A stretch of DNA of 64,000 bases, taken from contig NZ_CP097800.1 in NCBI RefSeq assembly GCF_000612545.2, positions 6,373,501 to 6,437,500 of the forward strand, in the 5' to 3' direction. The translations under genes and the position numbers were made by a program. The notes below the pieces were generated by a model, which saw only the letters and a program-made list of their open reading frames with translations, made no database searches and had not been told where the DNA came from. Positions 51,317-59,995 of this stretch are shown piece after piece. Numbering within the stretch: position 1 is the first letter of the stretch; each line of letters starts with the position of its first letter. Source of the DNA: Streptomyces sp. PCS3-D2. Lineage in GTDB: Bacteria; Actinomycetota; Actinomycetes; Streptomycetales; Streptomycetaceae.

Positions 51317-51923
51317 CCGCACCGGTGCCATGCACGCGGTGTCGCCGGTCGAGCCGCTGACCTTGAAGATCCTGGTCGCCGGAGGCTTCGGGGTGGGCAA
51401 GACCACCCTGGTCAGCTCGGTCAGCGAGATCAGACCGCTCAGGACCGAGGAACGGCTCTCGGAGCCCGGCACCGGTGTCGACGACACCGGGGGAGTGGAG
51501 GGCAAGAGCACCACGACCGTGGCCATGGACTTCGGGCGCATCACGCTCCGGGAGGACCTGGTCCTGTACCTGTTCGGCACACCCGGACAGGACCGCTTCT
51601 GGTTCCTGTGGGACGAGTTGGCCCAGGGTTCCCTCGGGGCCGTCGTCCTCGCGGACACCCGCCGGCTCGCCGACTGCTTCGCGGCCATCGACTACTTCGA
51701 GCGGCGCGCGATCCCGTTCGTGGTCGCGGTCAACTGCTTCGACGGAGCCGACCGCCACCCCGTGGTGACCGTCCGCACGGCACTCGACCTCGACCCCGGG
51801 GTACCGGTGCTGCTGTGCGACGCACGGGACCGCGAGTCCGTCAAGGACGTGCTGGTGGGGGTCGTGGAACACGCGATGTCCCTGGCCCGTGAGCGGCGCC
51901 GGAGCCTGTCCGCGGGGGCCTGA
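51297..51923 (+). CDS. cvnD: Conservon Rab-like small GTPase CvnD
   Basis: A 208-residue Ras-like GTPase. G1 is GGFGVGKTTLV (about 29-39); G3 is GTPGQDRFWFLW; the G4 position reads VNCFDGAD rather than NKxD, a variant usual in this family. ATG 51297 sits inside the end of cvnC, giving a 20-nt overlap. It completes cvnABCD; the operon has a strong hairpin terminator shortly after. Works presumably as a switch with CvnB. No P450 gene follows, unlike some conservons. Confidence 0.94.
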   Translation: MAFGRFSRTGAMHAVSPVEPLTLKILVAGGFGVGKTTLVSSVSEIRPLRTEERLSEPGTGVDDTGGVEGKSTTTVAMDFGRITLREDLVLYLFGTPGQDRFWFLWDELAQGSLGAVVLADTRRLADCFAAIDYFERRAIPFVVAVNCFDGADRHPVVTVRTALDLDPGVPVLLCDARDRESVKDVLVGVVEHAMSLARERRRSLSAGA

Positions 51924-51979
51924 CCGCAGCCTCCGTCCCGGCGGCCCGCCCGGTGCGTCCGGGGTGCGTCGGCATGGGC

Positions 51980-52015
51980 GCGGCCCGTACCCCCGCCGAC
52001 TGGGGTACGGGCCGC
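51980..52015. terminator. Hairpin terminator after the conservon
   Basis: A 14-bp perfect stem (GCGGCCCGTACCCC pairing with GGGGTACGGGCCGC) with an 8-nt loop, 57 nt after the cvnD stop. It lies between convergent cvnD and thiolase genes and may serve both. Confidence 0.9.
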
Positions 52016-52110
52016 AGCTCTCACGGGGGGTTCGCGGTCCCGGTTGCGACGCGAGACCGTGGAGCGAGTGTGAACCTGCCGTCGGGGCCCGTCAAGCGTT
52101 CGGACGACAC

Positions 52111-52162
52111 CGACTGCCGACACCGGCTGCCGGCGCCGACTGCCGACACCCACTGCCGGCGC
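52111..52162. repeat. 26-bp imperfect tandem repeat (2 copies)
   Basis: Two adjacent 26-bp blocks, 52111-52136 and 52137-52162, agree at 24 of 26 positions and begin CGACTGCCGACACC. They sit just beyond the thiolase stop, in non-coding DNA. Confidence 0.8.
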
Positions 52163-52169
52163 CGACCGC

Positions 52170-53360
52170 TCAGCGCACGGCGACGACGGCCGACCCGTGC
52201 CCGAACAGCCCCTGGTTGGCGGTGAGTCCCGCCCGCGCCCCCGGGACCTGCCGCTGCCCGGCCGTACCGCGCAACTGCCAGGTCAGCTCGCAGACCTGTG
52301 CGATGGCCTGGGCCGGCACGGCCTCCCCGAAGGAGGCCAGTCCGCCGCTGGTGTTGACGGGGATCCGCCCGCCCAGCGCCGTCGCCCCGTCCCGCACCAG
52401 CTTCGCCCCCTCGCCCTCGGCGCACAGCCCGATGTCCTCGTACCACTCCAACTCCAGTGCGGTGGACAGGTCGTACACCTCGGCGAGCGAGAGGTCCTGC
52501 GGCCCGAGCCCCGCCTCCTCGTAGGCGGCGCGCGCGATCGTGGACCGGAAGGATCCGGCCACCGGCTCCGCGGCCGTCGTCGAGTCGGTGGCGATGTCCG
52601 GAAGGTCCAGTACCGTCCGCGGATAGGTGGGCGTCACCGTCGACACGGCCCGGATCCGCACCGGATCGGCCATCCCGCGCGAGCGCGCGAAGTCCATGCT
52701 GGTGAGCACCAGTGCCGCGCCCCCATCGGAGGTGGCGCAAATGTCCAGCAACCGCAGCGGATCGGCGACCACCGCCGAGGCGGCGACCTCCTCGGTACTG
52801 ACGGCCTTGCGGTAGCGGGCGTACGGATTGAGCCGCCCGGCCGCCGCGTTCTTCACCTTGACCTGCGCGAAGTCCTCCAGGGTGTCCCCGTGGACCGCCA
52901 TCCGGCGGCGGGCGTACAGTGCGAAGTACGCCGGGTTGGTCGCGCCCAGCACACGGAAGCGCAGCCAGTCCGGGTCGTCGGGCCGGTCCCCGCCGGCCGG
53001 TGCGAAGAACCCCTTGGGTGCCGCGTCGGCGCCGATCACCAGTACCACGTCGGCCAGGCCCGCCAGGATCTGCGCGCGGGCCGCCCCGATCGCCTGGGCA
53101 CCGGAGGCGCAGGCCGCGTACACGCTGGTCACCCGGGCGCCCTGCCAGCCGAGGGCCTGGGCGAAGGTGGCTCCGGCCACGTAGCCGGGATAGCCGGAGC
53201 GAACGGTGTCGGCGCCGACGATCGACCCCACGTCCGTCCAGTCCAGCCCGGCGTCCGCGAGCGCCGCCCGCGCGGCGACCCTCCCGTACTCGACGAAGCC
53301 GCGACCCCACTTGCCCCACGGGTGCATGCCGGCCCCCAGGACAGCGACATCGGCGCTCAC
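52170..53360 (-). CDS. Thiolase-like lipid-transfer protein (SCP-x type)
   Basis: A 396-residue member of the thiolase superfamily annotated as lipid-transfer protein/SCP2-thiolase. Catalytic-type segments: YAACASGAQAIGAARAQI with the nucleophile Cys, NPYARYR, VYDLSTALELEWYEDIGL, and the late NTSGGLASFGEAVPAQAIAQV and GLFGHGSAVVAV. GTG 53360 overlaps the DUF35 gene stop by 4 nt. Such thiolases with a DUF35 partner occur in side-chain removal from sterols and other branched acyl-CoAs. The true substrate is unknown. Confidence 0.88.
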   Translation of the reverse strand: MSADVAVLGAGMHPWGKWGRGFVEYGRVAARAALADAGLDWTDVGSIVGADTVRSGYPGYVAGATFAQALGWQGARVTSVYAACASGAQAIGAARAQILAGLADVVLVIGADAAPKGFFAPAGGDRPDDPDWLRFRVLGATNPAYFALYARRRMAVHGDTLEDFAQVKVKNAAAGRLNPYARYRKAVSTEEVAASAVVADPLRLLDICATSDGGAALVLTSMDFARSRGMADPVRIRAVSTVTPTYPRTVLDLPDIATDSTTAAEPVAGSFRSTIARAAYEEAGLGPQDLSLAEVYDLSTALELEWYEDIGLCAEGEGAKLVRDGATALGGRIPVNTSGGLASFGEAVPAQAIAQVCELTWQLRGTAGQRQVPGARAGLTANQGLFGHGSAVVAVR

Positions 53361-53815
53361 GCGGCCCCTCCCACCGGCTTGAACTGCCAGGTCACCCACG
53401 CGGTGTCGGCGTCCTCGCCCAGTACGCCGCCCACCACCTCGACCTCCGCGCCCACCGCCAGGTCGGCGATCCCGGTCCCGGGCGCGGCCTGTCCCAGCAC
53501 AACCATCCCCTCGGCCTCCAGCTCCACCGCGATCAGGGTGTACGGCTCCCAGGGCTCGGCCGGGTCGGACACGTACGGCGCGGGCGGCCGGTAGCGCCCG
53601 TCGGTGTAGGACCAGACGCGGCCCCGGGGCGAGAGCGGCACCTCGGCGAGTTTCCCACCGCCGGGGCACCGCGGGTTGCGGCAGTGGACGTCCTCGCGGG
53701 GGAAGAACACCGCCGTACAGGCCGAGCACCGGGTGCCGAGCAGCCGGAAGCCGCCCCCGTCCGGTGCGTTCTCGGTGAACCACCCGCTCACGACGGGTTT
53801 CCGTGTGCGTGCCAA
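53357..53815 (-). CDS. DUF35 OB-fold zinc-ribbon protein (thiolase partner)
   Basis: A 152-residue DUF35 protein: a zinc ribbon (CSACTAVFFPRED... CRNPRCPGG, four Cys at about residues 30-53) followed by an OB-fold (GRVWSYTDGRYRPPAPYV, TLIAVELEAEGMVVLGQAA). DUF35 proteins bind thiolases or HMG-CoA-type enzymes. I prefer TTG 53815, reading M-ARTRKPVVSGWFTEN, because GGGAGGGG lies 3 nt upstream and an operator-like palindrome occupies the DNA further upstream. ATG 53833 (MGLGG) is a possible alternative start. Ends overlapping the thiolase start. Confidence 0.78.
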   Translation of the reverse strand: MARTRKPVVSGWFTENAPDGGGFRLLGTRCSACTAVFFPREDVHCRNPRCPGGGKLAEVPLSPRGRVWSYTDGRYRPPAPYVSDPAEPWEPYTLIAVELEAEGMVVLGQAAPGTGIADLAVGAEVEVVGGVLGEDADTAWVTWQFKPVGGAA

Positions 53816-53836
53816 GACCCCTCCCAAACCCATTCG

Positions 53837-53851
53837 CTGACGCATCGTCAG
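53837..53851. promoter_or_regulatory. TGACG-N3-CGTCA palindrome before DUF35/thiolase
   Basis: CTGACG-CAT-CGTCAG, a perfect 6-bp inverted repeat with a 3-nt spacer, 22 nt upstream of the preferred start of the DUF35 gene. The same half-sites occur at 19158-19172 before the calycin-like gene. I infer an operator for a shared lipid-metabolism regulator. Confidence 0.55.
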
Positions 53852-53932
53852 GAATGAGGAGTCTGCCACGGCCGACGGCCCGGGTCACCGGTTCTCGGTG
53901 AGGCGCTTCCCGGCGATCGCACCGGGCCCGCG

Positions 53933-54673
53933 TCACGGTCGGCCGGAATCGTCCGGTGGGCGTGCCGGTGTGCCGGCGGGGCGGACCCCGCCCACCGCGA
54001 CGGGGAAGTCGAAGTACGTGTCGGGATACGTCTCCGGTTTGTACGTGAAATGCCACCACTCCTCGGGGAGGTTCACGAACCCCTGCTCGCCCAGCACCCG
54101 CTTCAGCAGCTGTCGGTTCGCGCGGACGGCGCCCGTCACCCGTGGATCGTCCGTGTGCGACAGCGGATCGAAGAAGTCGAAGGCGGTCCCCATGTCGACC
54201 TCCCGGTGCGGCAGTTCCACCAGGGTCACGTCGACCGTGCTGCCACGGCTGTGTCCGGACCTCTGCGCGATGTACCCGTCGGGGATCAGCCGGTCGCGTT
54301 CCACCCGCGGGTGGAACTCCGCCCTGCGCGCCGGATCCTCCGGGCCGTCCTCCCCGCGCGCCCACCGCACGAACCGGTCGACCGCCCGTTGCGGCCGGTA
54401 ACAGTCGTACACGCGCAGCGAGTAGCCCCGCCGCAACAGCGTCCGCTGCGCCCGCCGCAGCGCTTCCGCGGCCGGCCGGGCCAGCAGGCACTCGGGCTCC
54501 TCGTACCCGTCGACCACCGCGCCGGTGAAGTTCCGCCCACCCGCGTACCGCATGTCCTGCTCGATGCTCGGATCCACCTCCCGCAGCGCGGCGAACCCGG
54601 GCGGCGCCGAAGGCCCGCCCGCCAGCACTCCGACCAGTCCCACAACAGCCGCCGTCCGCATACCCCTCGGCAT
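53933..54673 (-). CDS. Secreted VanX-type D-Ala-D-Ala dipeptidase
   Basis: A 246-residue zinc dipeptidase of the VanX/DdpX type. A signal peptide covers about residues 1-28 (RTAAVVGLVGVLAGG). The zinc ligands are expected in SGHSRGSTVDVTL (SxHxxGxAxD-like, Ser in place of Ala) and the catalytic Glu plus third ligand in EEWWHFTYKPE. Other conserved pieces: YSLRVYDCYRPQRAV and TAFDFFDPLSHT. ATG 54673 or, 12 nt later, ATG 54661 may start it. No vanH/vanA neighbours, so it is probably for wall turnover or peptide scavenging, not glycopeptide resistance. Confidence 0.88.
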   Translation of the reverse strand: MPRGMRTAAVVGLVGVLAGGPSAPPGFAALREVDPSIEQDMRYAGGRNFTGAVVDGYEEPECLLARPAAEALRRAQRTLLRRGYSLRVYDCYRPQRAVDRFVRWARGEDGPEDPARRAEFHPRVERDRLIPDGYIAQRSGHSRGSTVDVTLVELPHREVDMGTAFDFFDPLSHTDDPRVTGAVRANRQLLKRVLGEQGFVNLPEEWWHFTYKPETYPDTYFDFPVAVGGVRPAGTPARPPDDSGRP

Positions 54674-54684
54674 ACCATCACGGC

Positions 54685-55194
54685 ATGTCGGAACACCTGA
54701 GGGACTCGCACTGCTCCACCTGCGGAACGCCGTACGGCACGACCGGCTGGCCCCGCACCTGCCCGTCGTGCGGTGCCAGGTCCTACCGCAACCCCCTCCC
54801 CGTGGCCGTCACCCTGCTCCCCGTTGAGGACGCGGACGGCACCGGCCTCGTGGTCATCACCAGGACGATCGAACCTGCCCTCGGCGGCATCGCCCTGCCC
54901 GGCGGCTTCATCGACTTCGGCGAGGACTGGCGTGACGCCGTCGTCCGCGAGCTGCGCGAGGAGACCGGGATCACCGCCCCCGCCTCGGACGTCACCCTGG
55001 CCGACGCCCTGAGCTCCCCGGCCGGCCACCTCCTCCTCTTCGGGCTCCTCCCGCCCCGCCCCGCCGACACGCTGCCCCCCTCGAAGCCGACGGACGAGAC
55101 CACGGGCTGGCACGTCCTGCGCGCCCCGGCGGCGCTGGCCTTCCCCCTGCACACCCGGGCGGCGGCCTCCTGGTTCGCGGGCCGCTACGCCTGA
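54685..55194 (+). CDS. Nudix hydrolase with N-terminal zinc ribbon
   Basis: A 169-residue protein. A zinc ribbon at the N terminus (CSTCG...CPSCG, about residues 9-32) precedes a Nudix domain with a complete box: GGFIDFGEDWRDAVVRELRE then ETGI (GX5EX7REUXEEXGU). This layout resembles NudC/NADH-pyrophosphatase-like or ADP-ribose-type hydrolases; substrate not clear. ATG 54685 lies only 11 nt from the divergent dipeptidase start, so the two promoters must overlap. Confidence 0.9.
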   Translation: MSEHLRDSHCSTCGTPYGTTGWPRTCPSCGARSYRNPLPVAVTLLPVEDADGTGLVVITRTIEPALGGIALPGGFIDFGEDWRDAVVRELREETGITAPASDVTLADALSSPAGHLLLFGLLPPRPADTLPPSKPTDETTGWHVLRAPAALAFPLHTRAAASWFAGRYA

Positions 55195-55197
55195 GCC

Positions 55198-55260
55198 GTC
55201 GGCCCCGTCGGCCCCGTCGGCCCCGTCGGCCCCGTCGGCCCCGTCGGCCCCGTCGGCCGC
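55198..55260. repeat. 9-bp GTCGGCCCC tandem repeat (6 perfect copies + 1 variant)
   Basis: Seven head-to-tail 9-bp units begin one base past the Nudix stop codon and lie between the convergent Nudix and GH31 genes. Simple-sequence, probably variable in copy number. Confidence 0.92.
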
Positions 55261-55345
55261 CGGTGCGGAGTCCGTTCCCCGAGCCGCAGCCGCCCGCACC
55301 GTCCGGCCGCGGCCCTTCGAGCCGCCCGGCCGCCCGGCCGCCCGG

Positions 55346-57730
55346 CTACAGTCCCCGCACCACGACGTCGTCCACCTCCGTCCCGGCCTGGTCCTCCACC
55401 ACCACCGCGTCCCCGGCCCACCGCACGGTGTACCGCTCGACCTCGCCGAGCCCGAAGCCCGGCCCCGGGTCCCGGACCACCACCCCGCCGCCCGTACGGC
55501 CCCGAGCCGGGGCCCAGACCTCCAGTTCCACCCCGTCGTGCGATGGCGACCCCGACCGCACCGGCAGCAGCGCACCCGCCCGTGCCAGCACCGGGATCCT
55601 GCCCTGCGGGGCGTCCAGCAGGATCTGCCCCGGCCCCTCGTAGGCGACCCCGGTCGCCGTGTCGTACCACCGGCCCCGCGGCAGCCGTACCGCCCGCCGG
55701 TCCGCCCCGCACTCCAGCACCGGCGCAATCAGCAGCGCGTCACCCAGCAGGAACGAGTCCTCGCAGTCCCGCAGCCGCCGGTCCTCCGGCGCCCCCCACC
55801 ACACCGGCCGCACATACGGTGCGCCCGTCCGCCGCGCCATGTGCGCCAGACTCACGAAGTACGGCCGCAGCCGCTCCCGTTCCGCCATCACCGCCCGCGC
55901 CTGCTCCTCCACCTCCGCACCGAACTCCCACGGCTCCCGCCGCCCCGCCCAGATCGCCGAATGTGTGCGGAACAACGGCAGGTACGCGCCCAGTTGCAGC
56001 CACCGCACGTACAGCTCCGGCGACGGCGAACCGCCGAACCCGCCCACGTCCGGCCCCGAATACGGCACCCCGCACAGGCCCATGCCCAGCACCAGCGCCA
56101 GTGAGGCGCGCAATCCGTCCCAACTGGTCTCCACGTCGCCCGACCAGGTGCCCCCGTACCGCTGCATGCCCGCCCAGCCCGACCGGGAGAATAGGAACGG
56201 CCGCTCCGCGGGCCGCAGCCGCACGAGGCCCTCCCAGCCGGCCCGCGCCATGCCCAGCGCGTACACGTTGTGGCCCGCGCGGTGGTCGCCGCCCGCCCCG
56301 TCCATCGCGTGGCGCGCCGATCGCGGCAGCGTGGCGTCCCCGAACGCAGTGAAGGACACCGGCTCGTTCATGTCGTGCCAGAAGCCGGAGAAGCCCTGGG
56401 CGAGGCGTTCCTCGTACAGTCCGCCCCACCACTCCCGCACCTCCGGATCCGTGAAGTCCGGATAGGCGCACTCGCCCGGCCAGACCTCACCGCGCACTTC
56501 CCGGCCGCGCCCGTCCCGTACGAAGGCGCCTCCCGACCCCACCGTCAGCCCGGCCGCGTGCAGCGCGTCACCCGCCTTGACGGCCGGGTCCACGATCGAG
56601 ACCAGCCGCACCCCCTGCTCCCGCAGCTCCCGGGCCAGTCCCGGCAGATCCGGGAAGCGGTCCGCGTCCACTGTGAACACTCGGTGCCCGTCGTAGTGGT
56701 CGATGTCCAGGTGTACGGCCGAGAGCGCGAGCCCGCGCGAGGCGTAGCCGGCGACCACCCGCCGCACCTCCGCAGCGCTCCCGAAGCCCCACCGCGCGTG
56801 CTGGTACCCCAGCGCCCATGCCGGCGGCACCGCGGCCCCGCCCGTCAGGCCCGACCAGCCCTGGAGGACCCGCGCCGGTGTCCCCACCAGCACCCAGCAC
56901 CGCAGCGGCCCGCCCTCCATGCGCAGCTCGCTCGACCCGGGGCGGTCCTGCCCCGACCCGATGCCCTCCTCGCCCTCGCGCAGCACCACCCGGCCGTCCC
57001 AGCAGTTGTCGTGGAAGACCAGGTGGGTGCCCGCGTCGGCCACGACCATCTGCACCGGCATCGTGAGGTACAGCGGATCGACGCCCGGCCCGAAGCCCCC
57101 CTTGGGGTCGGTGTTCCACAGCCGGTACGTCCCGTCCCGGAGCCGCGGACCCGCCGCCCGTCCACCCAGCCCGAAGAACCGCGCGTCCGCCGCCACCTCG
57201 CTGCGCACCGCCCACCGCCCCCCGCCCCCTCCCGAGCACGCCCCCTCCGCGGCCTCCCCGCCCGGAGGAACCGGCTCCCACCACCGCGGCGGCGACTCCC
57301 GCCGCAGCACCGTCCCGCCCGGCGTGCGCACCTCCAGCGCCCCGTGCCGGGACACCGCCACCGTCACCCGCTCCGACACCACCCGCCAGCCGCCCCCGGT
57401 GTCCGCTTCCAGCACGGCCCGCAGGTCCGGTTCGGGTCCGCTCCCGACCACCGCGTACGAGGGCGTCGCCCCGGCCCGGTCCCAGGCCCAGAACACCACC
57501 CCGCCCGCCATCACCCGCACCACCAGCTCCGAGCGCGCGAACCGCAGCACGCCCCCGCCCGGCCGGGGCTCCGTGCCGACCAGCAGCCCCGGCACCCTCG
57601 CCCGCTCCGCGCCCCGGCGCGGGAGCCCCTCGGCGTCCGCGCGCCGCCGCCGCCAGGCCGAGCGCCAGGCGCGCCGACCGCGCTCCGTACCGATGTCCTT
57701 CACCGCACGCACCAGATCACGACCGTCCAT
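55346..57730 (-). CDS. GH31 family alpha-glucosidase
   Basis: A 794-residue glycoside hydrolase family 31 enzyme. The catalytic nucleophile is the Asp of GFWHDMNEP, and the acid/base Asp lies in YGGTWSGDVETSWDGL; FSRSGWAG and YSGPDVGGFGGSPSPELYVRW follow in the usual order. N-terminal beta-sandwich and C-terminal beta domains flank the barrel. No signal peptide, so it is likely internal, cleaving alpha-glucosidic (or related) linkages. ATG 57730 is preferred; GTG 57739 is possible. It stands alone, divergent from the acetoacetyl-CoA synthetase. Confidence 0.92.
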   Translation of the reverse strand: MDGRDLVRAVKDIGTERGRRAWRSAWRRRRADAEGLPRRGAERARVPGLLVGTEPRPGGGVLRFARSELVVRVMAGGVVFWAWDRAGATPSYAVVGSGPEPDLRAVLEADTGGGWRVVSERVTVAVSRHGALEVRTPGGTVLRRESPPRWWEPVPPGGEAAEGACSGGGGGRWAVRSEVAADARFFGLGGRAAGPRLRDGTYRLWNTDPKGGFGPGVDPLYLTMPVQMVVADAGTHLVFHDNCWDGRVVLREGEEGIGSGQDRPGSSELRMEGGPLRCWVLVGTPARVLQGWSGLTGGAAVPPAWALGYQHARWGFGSAAEVRRVVAGYASRGLALSAVHLDIDHYDGHRVFTVDADRFPDLPGLARELREQGVRLVSIVDPAVKAGDALHAAGLTVGSGGAFVRDGRGREVRGEVWPGECAYPDFTDPEVREWWGGLYEERLAQGFSGFWHDMNEPVSFTAFGDATLPRSARHAMDGAGGDHRAGHNVYALGMARAGWEGLVRLRPAERPFLFSRSGWAGMQRYGGTWSGDVETSWDGLRASLALVLGMGLCGVPYSGPDVGGFGGSPSPELYVRWLQLGAYLPLFRTHSAIWAGRREPWEFGAEVEEQARAVMAERERLRPYFVSLAHMARRTGAPYVRPVWWGAPEDRRLRDCEDSFLLGDALLIAPVLECGADRRAVRLPRGRWYDTATGVAYEGPGQILLDAPQGRIPVLARAGALLPVRSGSPSHDGVELEVWAPARGRTGGGVVVRDPGPGFGLGEVERYTVRWAGDAVVVEDQAGTEVDDVVVRGL

Positions 57731-57948
57731 GCCGCTCACCCTGCCACCGGCCCCCGGCGGAAGGGACGGCGTTCAACTGCCGTTCACCCACCGGCGGCAC
57801 CTCCCACCGCTCACCCGACCGGCCAGGTCCGCCCTGGTGCAGCCGTCGATCACATGGCATCGTCCCTGTGAGCCGCCGCGCGCACCCCCGCGCGACGGAA
57901 CCGTACGCACACGAAGCGCGAGCCGCAGACTTGACCGGGAGCCGATCC

Positions 57949-59931
57949 ATGACCTCAGCCACCCAGCCGGAACCCCTCTGGGCGCCGGGCCCCGACCGGA
58001 TCGCCGCGGCCCGGATCACCGCCTTCCAGGCCTGGGCCGCGACACGCTTCGGAGCCCCGGCGGACGGCGGCTACCCGGCCCTGCACCGCTGGTCCGTCGA
58101 CGAGCTCGACACCTTCTGGCAGGCCGTCGCCGAGTGGTTCGACGTCCGCTTCACCACTCCGTACGAGGCCGTCCTCGCCGATCGGTCCATGCCCGGGGCC
58201 CAGTGGTTCACCGGAGCCACCCTCAACTACGCCGAGCACGCGCTGCGCGCCGCGGAGGATCCGGCCCGCGCCGACGTGCCCGCCCTGCTGTACGTGGACG
58301 AGACCCACGAGCCCGTGCCCGTCACCTGGGCCGAACTCCGCAGGCAGGTCGGCGCCCTCGCCGCCGAACTGCGCGCCCTCGGCGTACGCCCCGGCGACCG
58401 GGTCAGCGGCTACCTCCCCAACATCCCCGAGGCGGCCGTGGCCCTCCTCGCCACCGCCGCGGTCGGCGGAGTGTGGACCTCCTGCGCCCCCGACTTCGGC
58501 GCCCGCAGCGTGCTCGACCGCTTCCAGCAGGTCGAACCCGTCGTGCTGTTCACCGTGGACGGGTACCGCTACGGCGGCAAGGAGCACGACCGCCGCGAGG
58601 CCGTCGCCGAGCTCCGGGCCGAGCTCCCCACGCTGCGCGCCGTCGTACACATCCCGCTCCTCGGCACCCCCGCCCCGGAAGGCGCCCTGGACTGGTCCGC
58701 CCTCACCGCCGCGGACACCGAGCCCGTCTTCGAGCCGGTCCCCTTCGACCACCCCCTCTGGGTGCTGTACTCCTCCGGCACGACCGGCCTGCCCAAGGCG
58801 ATCGTGCAGTCCCAGGGCGGCATCCTCCTCGAACACCTCAAGCAGCTCGGCCTGCACTGCGACCTCGGCCCGGAGGACCGGTTCTTCTGGTACACCTCCA
58901 CCGGCTGGATGATGTGGAACTTCCTCGTCTCCGGACTCCTCACCGGTACGACGGTCGTCCTCTACGACGGCAGCCCCGGCTATCCGGACACCGGCGCCCA
59001 GTGGCGCATCGCCGAACGCACCCGGGCCACCCTCTACGGCACGTCCGCCGCCTATGTGATGGCCTGCCGCAAGGCCGGGGTCCACCCCTCCCGCGACTTC
59101 GACCTCTCCGCGGTGAAGTGCGTGGCGACCACGGGCTCCCCGCTCCCGCCGGACGGCTTCCGCTGGCTCCACGACGAGGTGGCCGACGATCTCTGGATCG
59201 CCTCGGTCAGCGGCGGCACCGACGTCTGCAGCTGCTTCGCGGGGGCCGTCCCCACCCTCCCCGTGCACATCGGGGAGCTCCAGGCGCCCTGCCTCGGAAC
59301 GGACCTCCAGTCCTGGGACCCGTCGGGCAAGCCCGTCATCGGCGAAGTGGGCGAACTCGTCGTCACCAACCCCATGCCGTCGATGCCGATCCACTTCTGG
59401 AACGACCCCGACGGCAGCCGCTACCGCGACAGCTACTTCGAGATGTTCCCGGGCGTCTGGCGTCACGGGGACTGGATCACGATCACCGACCACGGTTCGG
59501 TGGTCATCCACGGCCGCTCCGACTCCACGCTCAACCGCCAGGGCGTCCGGATGGGCTCCGCCGACATCTACGAGGCCGTCGAACGGCTCCCCGAGATCAA
59601 GGAGTCCCTGGTCATCGGCCTGGAAGAGCCCAATGGCGGGTACTGGATGCCGCTCTTCGTCCACCTCACCCCCGGCGCAGCCCTGGACGACGGCCTGCGC
59701 GCCAGGATCAAGGCGACGATCCGCGAGGAACTCTCCCCCCGCCACGTCCCCGACGAGATCATCGAGGTGCCGGGCATCCCGCACACCCTCACCGGCAAGC
59801 GCATCGAGGTCCCGGTCAAGCGGCTCCTCCAGGGCACACCGCTCGCCAAGGCGGTCAACCCCGGCTCCGTCGACAACATCGGCCTCCTCGGGTTCTACGA
59901 GGAACTGGCCCGCACCCGCACCCGCGGCTGA
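57949..59931 (+). CDS. aacS: Acetoacetyl-CoA synthetase
   Basis: A 660-residue ANL-superfamily ligase that activates acetoacetate to acetoacetyl-CoA via an acyl-adenylate. The P-loop-like motif is YSSGTTGLPKAIVQSQGG; others are YTSTGWMMWNFLVSG, ASVSGGTDVCSCFAG, GDWITITDHGSVVIHGRSDSTLNRQG and the late GKRIEVPVKRLLQG containing the adenylation Lys. ATG 57949 follows CGGGAG. The upstream in-frame GTG 57868 would add 27 unconserved residues. Length and motifs fit acetoacetate-CoA ligases rather than acetyl-CoA synthetases. Confidence 0.93.
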   Translation: MTSATQPEPLWAPGPDRIAAARITAFQAWAATRFGAPADGGYPALHRWSVDELDTFWQAVAEWFDVRFTTPYEAVLADRSMPGAQWFTGATLNYAEHALRAAEDPARADVPALLYVDETHEPVPVTWAELRRQVGALAAELRALGVRPGDRVSGYLPNIPEAAVALLATAAVGGVWTSCAPDFGARSVLDRFQQVEPVVLFTVDGYRYGGKEHDRREAVAELRAELPTLRAVVHIPLLGTPAPEGALDWSALTAADTEPVFEPVPFDHPLWVLYSSGTTGLPKAIVQSQGGILLEHLKQLGLHCDLGPEDRFFWYTSTGWMMWNFLVSGLLTGTTVVLYDGSPGYPDTGAQWRIAERTRATLYGTSAAYVMACRKAGVHPSRDFDLSAVKCVATTGSPLPPDGFRWLHDEVADDLWIASVSGGTDVCSCFAGAVPTLPVHIGELQAPCLGTDLQSWDPSGKPVIGEVGELVVTNPMPSMPIHFWNDPDGSRYRDSYFEMFPGVWRHGDWITITDHGSVVIHGRSDSTLNRQGVRMGSADIYEAVERLPEIKESLVIGLEEPNGGYWMPLFVHLTPGAALDDGLRARIKATIREELSPRHVPDEIIEVPGIPHTLTGKRIEVPVKRLLQGTPLAKAVNPGSVDNIGLLGFYEELARTRTRG

Positions 59932-59995
59932 GGTCACTGTCAGTGGCGTTGATTACGCTGAGTGAGCAAGGGATCGCACTCAGGGGGAGACAGCC

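Noticed and set aside
52170-53360. Polyketide ketosynthase or start of a biosynthetic cluster
   Set aside because: The motifs fit SCP-x-type thiolases with a DUF35 partner, and no ACP, KS/CLF or NRPS gene is present.
53933-54673. Glycopeptide resistance determinant (VanX)
   Set aside because: No vanH, vanA, vanS or vanR gene is nearby and the protein has a signal peptide, so a resistance role is not supported.
57955-59937. A 660-codon open frame opposite acetoacetyl-CoA synthetase
   Set aside because: It mirrors the real gene almost exactly in extent and carries no recognisable domain.
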